DNA of 64,000 nucleotides from Rhodopirellula sp. SM50 (GTDB lineage Bacteria > Planctomycetota > Planctomycetia > Pirellulales > Pirellulaceae), in the NCBI RefSeq assembly GCF_002289565.1, contig NZ_NTFY01000079.1:1-64000 (forward strand), given 5' to 3'. The notes beneath the pieces were generated by a model. That model did not search any database. It was not told where the DNA came from and saw only the letters and a program-made list of their open reading frames with translations. The position numbers were made by a program, and so were the translations under genes. Below are positions 60,938-64,000 of the stretch, piece by piece; position 1 is the first letter of the stretch; each line of letters begins with the position of its first letter.

Positions 60938-62621
60938 CGGTGTCCAATTCTTGTTCAGGTTCTGTTTCCAGTGGAGCCCGATCAGCCTGACCGGCGGGCA
61001 GCCAACGCCGCCATGCCAACAGCAGCACGCCGACGACCGCGTAGCCCGCGGCAAACTCGAACACCTTGGACCGACTTTCCGGCCCCAGCACGATCGTTTC
61101 CCAGTGCTCCGGCCCCAGCGGCAGAAACAGCCGACTGCCTTCCAGCGGTGAATGCATCAGGCCGAACAGCGTGAACACGGCACAGACCAGAAACACGATT
61201 CCCGCCGTCCGCAAATTGCGATCGATCGACGCGGCCAGCCCCCAGGCCCACAACAAGCTGGTCAGAATGAACCCGCTGCCCAACATCGAAATGGTCGCGA
61301 AACTTTCTTGAAACACGGGACTGAGATCGGACACCGAAATGCCCGCCTCACGCAAGGCCTGGTCGCCCAAAATCTGCCCGCTGAAATTCAAGACCAACGC
61401 GGCCAACGCCGGTAAACACGCGATCGCCACCGCCGCGTAGTGCCGCTTGGGTGTCGCCGAAAAACTTTGCGCGGTGATTTCCAAGCCGATGAAGACCAAG
61501 ATCGGCAGCACCGCCGGTTTGGGGATGATGTCATTGAGGAACGTGAAGTACCCGATCAGTCCCGCCGACCCGATCACCAACGCGGTCCCCAGCGTGTATC
61601 CCGCCCTGCCTCCCATCGCTTTATAAGCGGGGTGGCCGATGTAGGGCGTCGTCTGAATCACGCCTCCGGACAGCCCGGCCAGCAACGTCGCGACCGCTTC
61701 TACCCCGATCACCGTCGGGGTGTGATAAGTATCGCCCGCCGCCGCGGCACTCTCGGTGCAATCGATTCCCCCGACGACCGTGGCGATCGCAAACGGCAAC
61801 GCGATGGGAAGATACGGTACCGCATCAGGCCACGCGGAAATCCAGCTGCCGTCCCAGCATTCCATCCACCGCGTCGGAAACCACTCGATCGTGCTCAGGC
61901 TGGGAAAATGATAGCCCTCCACTCCCAACCCACACATCAGATAATAGATCAGCCCGGCGACCACCAGCGCCCCCAGGGTGCCGGGGACCCGACCGGGCAG
62001 CGGAATCCGCGCGATCAAGGTCGTCAGCACGATGGCCAAAGCGACGAGCCCGGGGAGCGGACGACCGAGAATTTCCGACAGCGGCAAAAAGCTGATCAAT
62101 GCCAACGCGATCGCCGCCAAGGAACCCAACAATCCGGCGCGGGGAACGACCCGCCGCACCCAGTTGGACGCCGGCGCCATCACGAGTTTCAACACGCCGC
62201 TCATGACGATGCACCAAATCCCGATGTGCCAGGTGCGATACGCCGCATCGATCTCCGACAGCCCCAGCGAATCGACCCCTTGGCGAAACGATGGCCCCAG
62301 GATCAACAGGCAGACGCCGAACACGCTGGGCGTATCCAGACCGAGCGGCATCGCCGTCACGTCGCTGGAATTTTTCTCCCGCGCCAACCGAAACGCGAAA
62401 TACACGAATGCCAAATCGCCGACCAGAACCCCCAGGGCGGTGCCGGGCACCAAGGCCGAAATCGCGAACTCGGTGGGGAACCCGAACCCGCTCAGCAGGA
62501 TGACGACCAGAAACAATCCGGTCAGATTATCCAACATCAGCCCAAAGAATGCGTTCACATCACCGGGCGTCATCCACTGGTAGCGATGGGCGTGTGGAGC
62601 CGTTTGATTTGATGCGTTCAA
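60924..62621 (-). CDS. NCS2-like permease (xanthine/uracil/AzgA type)
   Basis: A 565-residue membrane transporter with about 13-14 helices. The family motif around TAMPLGLDTPSVFGVC in the first repeat and the region TVVGGIDCTESAAAAGDTYH in the second resemble the substrate-binding helices of AzgA-type permeases. GGVIQTTPYIGHPAYKAMGG is also family-like. The substrate is probably a purine or related compound, unproven. The start is a TTG at 62621. It overlaps the small membrane protein gene at its 3' end. Confidence 0.82.
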   Translation of the reverse strand: MNASNQTAPHAHRYQWMTPGDVNAFFGLMLDNLTGLFLVVILLSGFGFPTEFAISALVPGTALGVLVGDLAFVYFAFRLAREKNSSDVTAMPLGLDTPSVFGVCLLILGPSFRQGVDSLGLSEIDAAYRTWHIGIWCIVMSGVLKLVMAPASNWVRRVVPRAGLLGSLAAIALALISFLPLSEILGRPLPGLVALAIVLTTLIARIPLPGRVPGTLGALVVAGLIYYLMCGLGVEGYHFPSLSTIEWFPTRWMECWDGSWISAWPDAVPYLPIALPFAIATVVGGIDCTESAAAAGDTYHTPTVIGVEAVATLLAGLSGGVIQTTPYIGHPAYKAMGGRAGYTLGTALVIGSAGLIGYFTFLNDIIPKPAVLPILVFIGLEITAQSFSATPKRHYAAVAIACLPALAALVLNFSGQILGDQALREAGISVSDLSPVFQESFATISMLGSGFILTSLLWAWGLAASIDRNLRTAGIVFLVCAVFTLFGLMHSPLEGSRLFLPLGPEHWETIVLGPESRSKVFEFAAGYAVVGVLLLAWRRWLPAGQADRAPLETEPEQELDTDASS

Positions 62622-62744
62622 TGGAAATCCATAAGAAAACGTTTTGATGCGACCCTCCGCCTCGCTCCAGGCGTTTTATCCCTGAAATCAGCCTGCAACT
62701 AGCCGTTTGGACACCGCCGACCGACAATTCAGCCAAAAAGCGCT

Positions 62745-62773
62745 TTGACGAATGGGGCAATTGGCGAGATAAT
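62745..62773 (+). promoter_or_regulatory. Likely sigma-70-type promoter of the ECF sigma gene
   Basis: TTGACG at 62745-62750 and GATAAT at 62768-62773 are 17 bp apart, a near-consensus pair. Transcription would start near 62780, leaving a leader of about 110 bases before the sigma gene ATG at 62892. Confidence 0.55.
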
Positions 62774-62891
62774 GGGTTTCATGGTGCACAAAGATTCCCG
62801 GTGCACAGCGGCGGTTTTGACGCTCCTTTGACGCGTGCTGTGGACCGCTTGTTTCCCTTAAACACTTGTCCGCTCATCGGAACCTCGGCTC

Positions 62892-63536
62892 ATGTCTTCC
62901 ACCACCGCTTCTGTCCATTCCGCTTCGGCCACCGAAAGCGATGAATTGAGCGACGAGGCATTGCTGGCCGCCTATCGGAACAGCGGTGATCGAACGCTGT
63001 TCAATCAGTTGATGGGTCGCTATCAGCGTGAAATCTACAGCTACCTCCGCCGCTACATCGGCAGCACCGAGATGGCCGAAGACGCGTTTCAGGGCACCTT
63101 TTTGCAGGTCCACCTGAAGTGCCAACAATTTGACAGCTCGCGCCGTTTTCGCCCCTGGTTGTATGCGATCGCGACCAACCAGGCGATCGATGTCCAGCGC
63201 CGCAACAAGCGGCACCGGATGGTCAGCCTGGATCGCACCCCGAACGATTCCGAACAACGCAACGCCAGCTGGGCCGAAAAACTGGTCGGTGGAACGCCCG
63301 ACCCCCTGGCCGCCGCGGCCTCGCAAGAGAACGGCGACTGGATGAAAGAATCGATTTCATCGCTCGGCCAGCCCATGCAGCAGGTGATTCAGTTGGTCTA
63401 TTACCAAGGGTTGAAATACCGCGAGGCGGCGGAAATCTTGGGAATTCCGGTGGGGACGGTCAAAAGCCGCCTGCACGCGGCCGTCCAGCGATTGGGCGTG
63501 ATGTGGGAAGACTCCCACGCCCCCTCGGACGATTGA
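62892..63536 (+). CDS. RNA polymerase sigma factor, ECF type
   Basis: A 214-residue ECF sigma factor. Region 2 is in TLFNQLMGRYQREIYSYLRR, EDAFQGTFLQVHLKCQQF and RFRPWLYAIATNQAIDVQRR. Region 4 is in VIQLVYYQGLKYREAAEILG, followed by PVGTVKSRLHAAVQRLG. A Ser/Thr-rich N-terminal stretch of about 20 residues precedes region 2. The probable promoter is at 62745. A gene starting at 63734 on the same strand could be its anti-sigma factor, giving a sigma/anti-sigma pair. Confidence 0.95.
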   Translation: MSSTTASVHSASATESDELSDEALLAAYRNSGDRTLFNQLMGRYQREIYSYLRRYIGSTEMAEDAFQGTFLQVHLKCQQFDSSRRFRPWLYAIATNQAIDVQRRNKRHRMVSLDRTPNDSEQRNASWAEKLVGGTPDPLAAAASQENGDWMKESISSLGQPMQQVIQLVYYQGLKYREAAEILGIPVGTVKSRLHAAVQRLGVMWEDSHAPSDD

Positions 63537-63733
63537 GTAGAATCAACGAGCACTGAGTCGAATCAACGAGCACCGGCGCCGCTGGGACGCGCGCCAAACC
63601 GACTTGGCCTGACGAACCCGGTGGAGTCTCGCTGAACCGGTTGAGTCGACTGTGCGTAGGATTGAACGACACTCACCCATCGCTGCGACCGCAGCAGAGT
63701 CAGACTTTCATTCGCCCGCCGCATTTCCTGCCG

Positions 63734-64000
63734 ATGCACGAAGATCTGCTTGGATACCTTCTCGGAGCCCTTGAGCCAGACGAAATGCAACGCGTTTCCG
63801 ACTGGCTACGCGACCATCCCGAGGGTCGTGAACAGCTCGCAGAAATCGAGCGGAGCCTAAAACCGCTGGAAGAAAGTTTTGAAGCGGTCGAAGGGCCCAG
63901 TGACGACCTGCTGGCCCGAACCCTGGCCGCGATCCCCGACGGCATCCCGCCGACGGACGACACGCCCACGGATCCTCCGGTGACGCTGACCGACGTGGAT
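63734..64000 (+). CDS. Probable anti-sigma factor, partial at the window edge
   Basis: The frame is open from the ATG at 63734 to the end of the window (89 codons). It starts MHEDLLGYLLGALEPDEMQR, a helical pattern typical of anti-sigma N-terminal domains (LLGYLLGALEPDE), and continues through an acidic, Pro-rich stretch. The HxxxCxxC zinc motif of ZAS domains is absent in the visible part. It follows the ECF sigma gene by 197 bp. The C-terminus, including any membrane helix, is outside the window. Confidence 0.6.
   Translation, partial: MHEDLLGYLLGALEPDEMQRVSDWLRDHPEGREQLAEIERSLKPLEESFEAVEGPSDDLLARTLAAIPDGIPPTDDTPTDPPVTLTDVD

Noticed and set aside
61440-62612. A 390-codon open frame antisense to the NCS2-like permease
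   Set aside because: Rich in Arg, Gln and Pro with no family resemblance; it mirrors a membrane protein gene.

Overview
The window looks like a chromosomal segment of a planctomycete, most likely of the Rhodopirellula/Stieleria/Rubripirellula kind. This is inferred from gene content, not from a marker gene. The clues are high GC, long intergenic gaps full of dispersed palindromic repeats, frequent TTG and GTG starts, a DUF116-polyprenyl synthase fusion, a NatB-like permease fused to a CPBP protease, and planctomycete-style kinases, porins and ECF sigma factors. I saw no rRNA, tRNA, CRISPR array, insertion sequence or prophage.

Layout. 1-3150: cysS, ruvC and ruvA on the minus strand. 3849-6488: pyruvate phosphate dikinase with a clear terminator. 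6908-17111: an isoprenoid/acyl-carrier biosynthetic locus. On the minus strand it has a CrtI-like FAD enzyme, an acyl carrier protein and a beta-ketoacyl synthase. Divergently on the plus strand it has a squalene-hopene-cyclase-like protein, the DUF116-polyprenyl synthase fusion, a chorismate-lyase-like protein and a TPR protein. A SAM methyltransferase closes it. 18089-21401: a GT4 glycosyltransferase, then ispG overlapping surE. 21460-23621: csrA, a UVR-motif protein and an ECF sigma factor. 24732-29563: comF, DUF502, DUF4254, and ilvN-ilvC. 30019-34414: a secreted nitrilase-family hydrolase, a cysteine hydrolase, a Cys-rich exported protein and an OprP-like porin. 35472-38548: an ABC ATPase and its permease/protease fusion. 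38551-45120: carbohydrate-type genes (TIM-barrel isomerase, aldo/keto reductase, Gfo/Idh oxidoreductase, sodium symporter) with an HD-GYP regulator among them. 45693-53400: a 1283-residue kinase/ATPase, an HDOD protein paired with a potassium channel, and a DEAD-box helicase. 53497-64000: an IlvD/Edd dehydratase, glnE, rpoD, a small membrane protein, an NCS2-like permease, an ECF sigma factor and the start of its probable anti-sigma partner.

Most genes are ordinary housekeeping or transport genes. The best candidate for an undescribed system is the 6.9-17.1 kb locus. It puts polyprenyl chain synthesis, class II cyclisation, an ACP/ketosynthase pair, a desaturase-like flavoenzyme, a chorismate-lyase fold and a methyltransferase side by side. 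Its product cannot be read from the sequence. Other points of note are a GlnE whose N-terminal catalytic acidic residues appear to be lost, a CysRS with an insertion and a variant KMSKS loop, and at least three families of dispersed palindromic repeats, one of which supplies the glnE stop codon.
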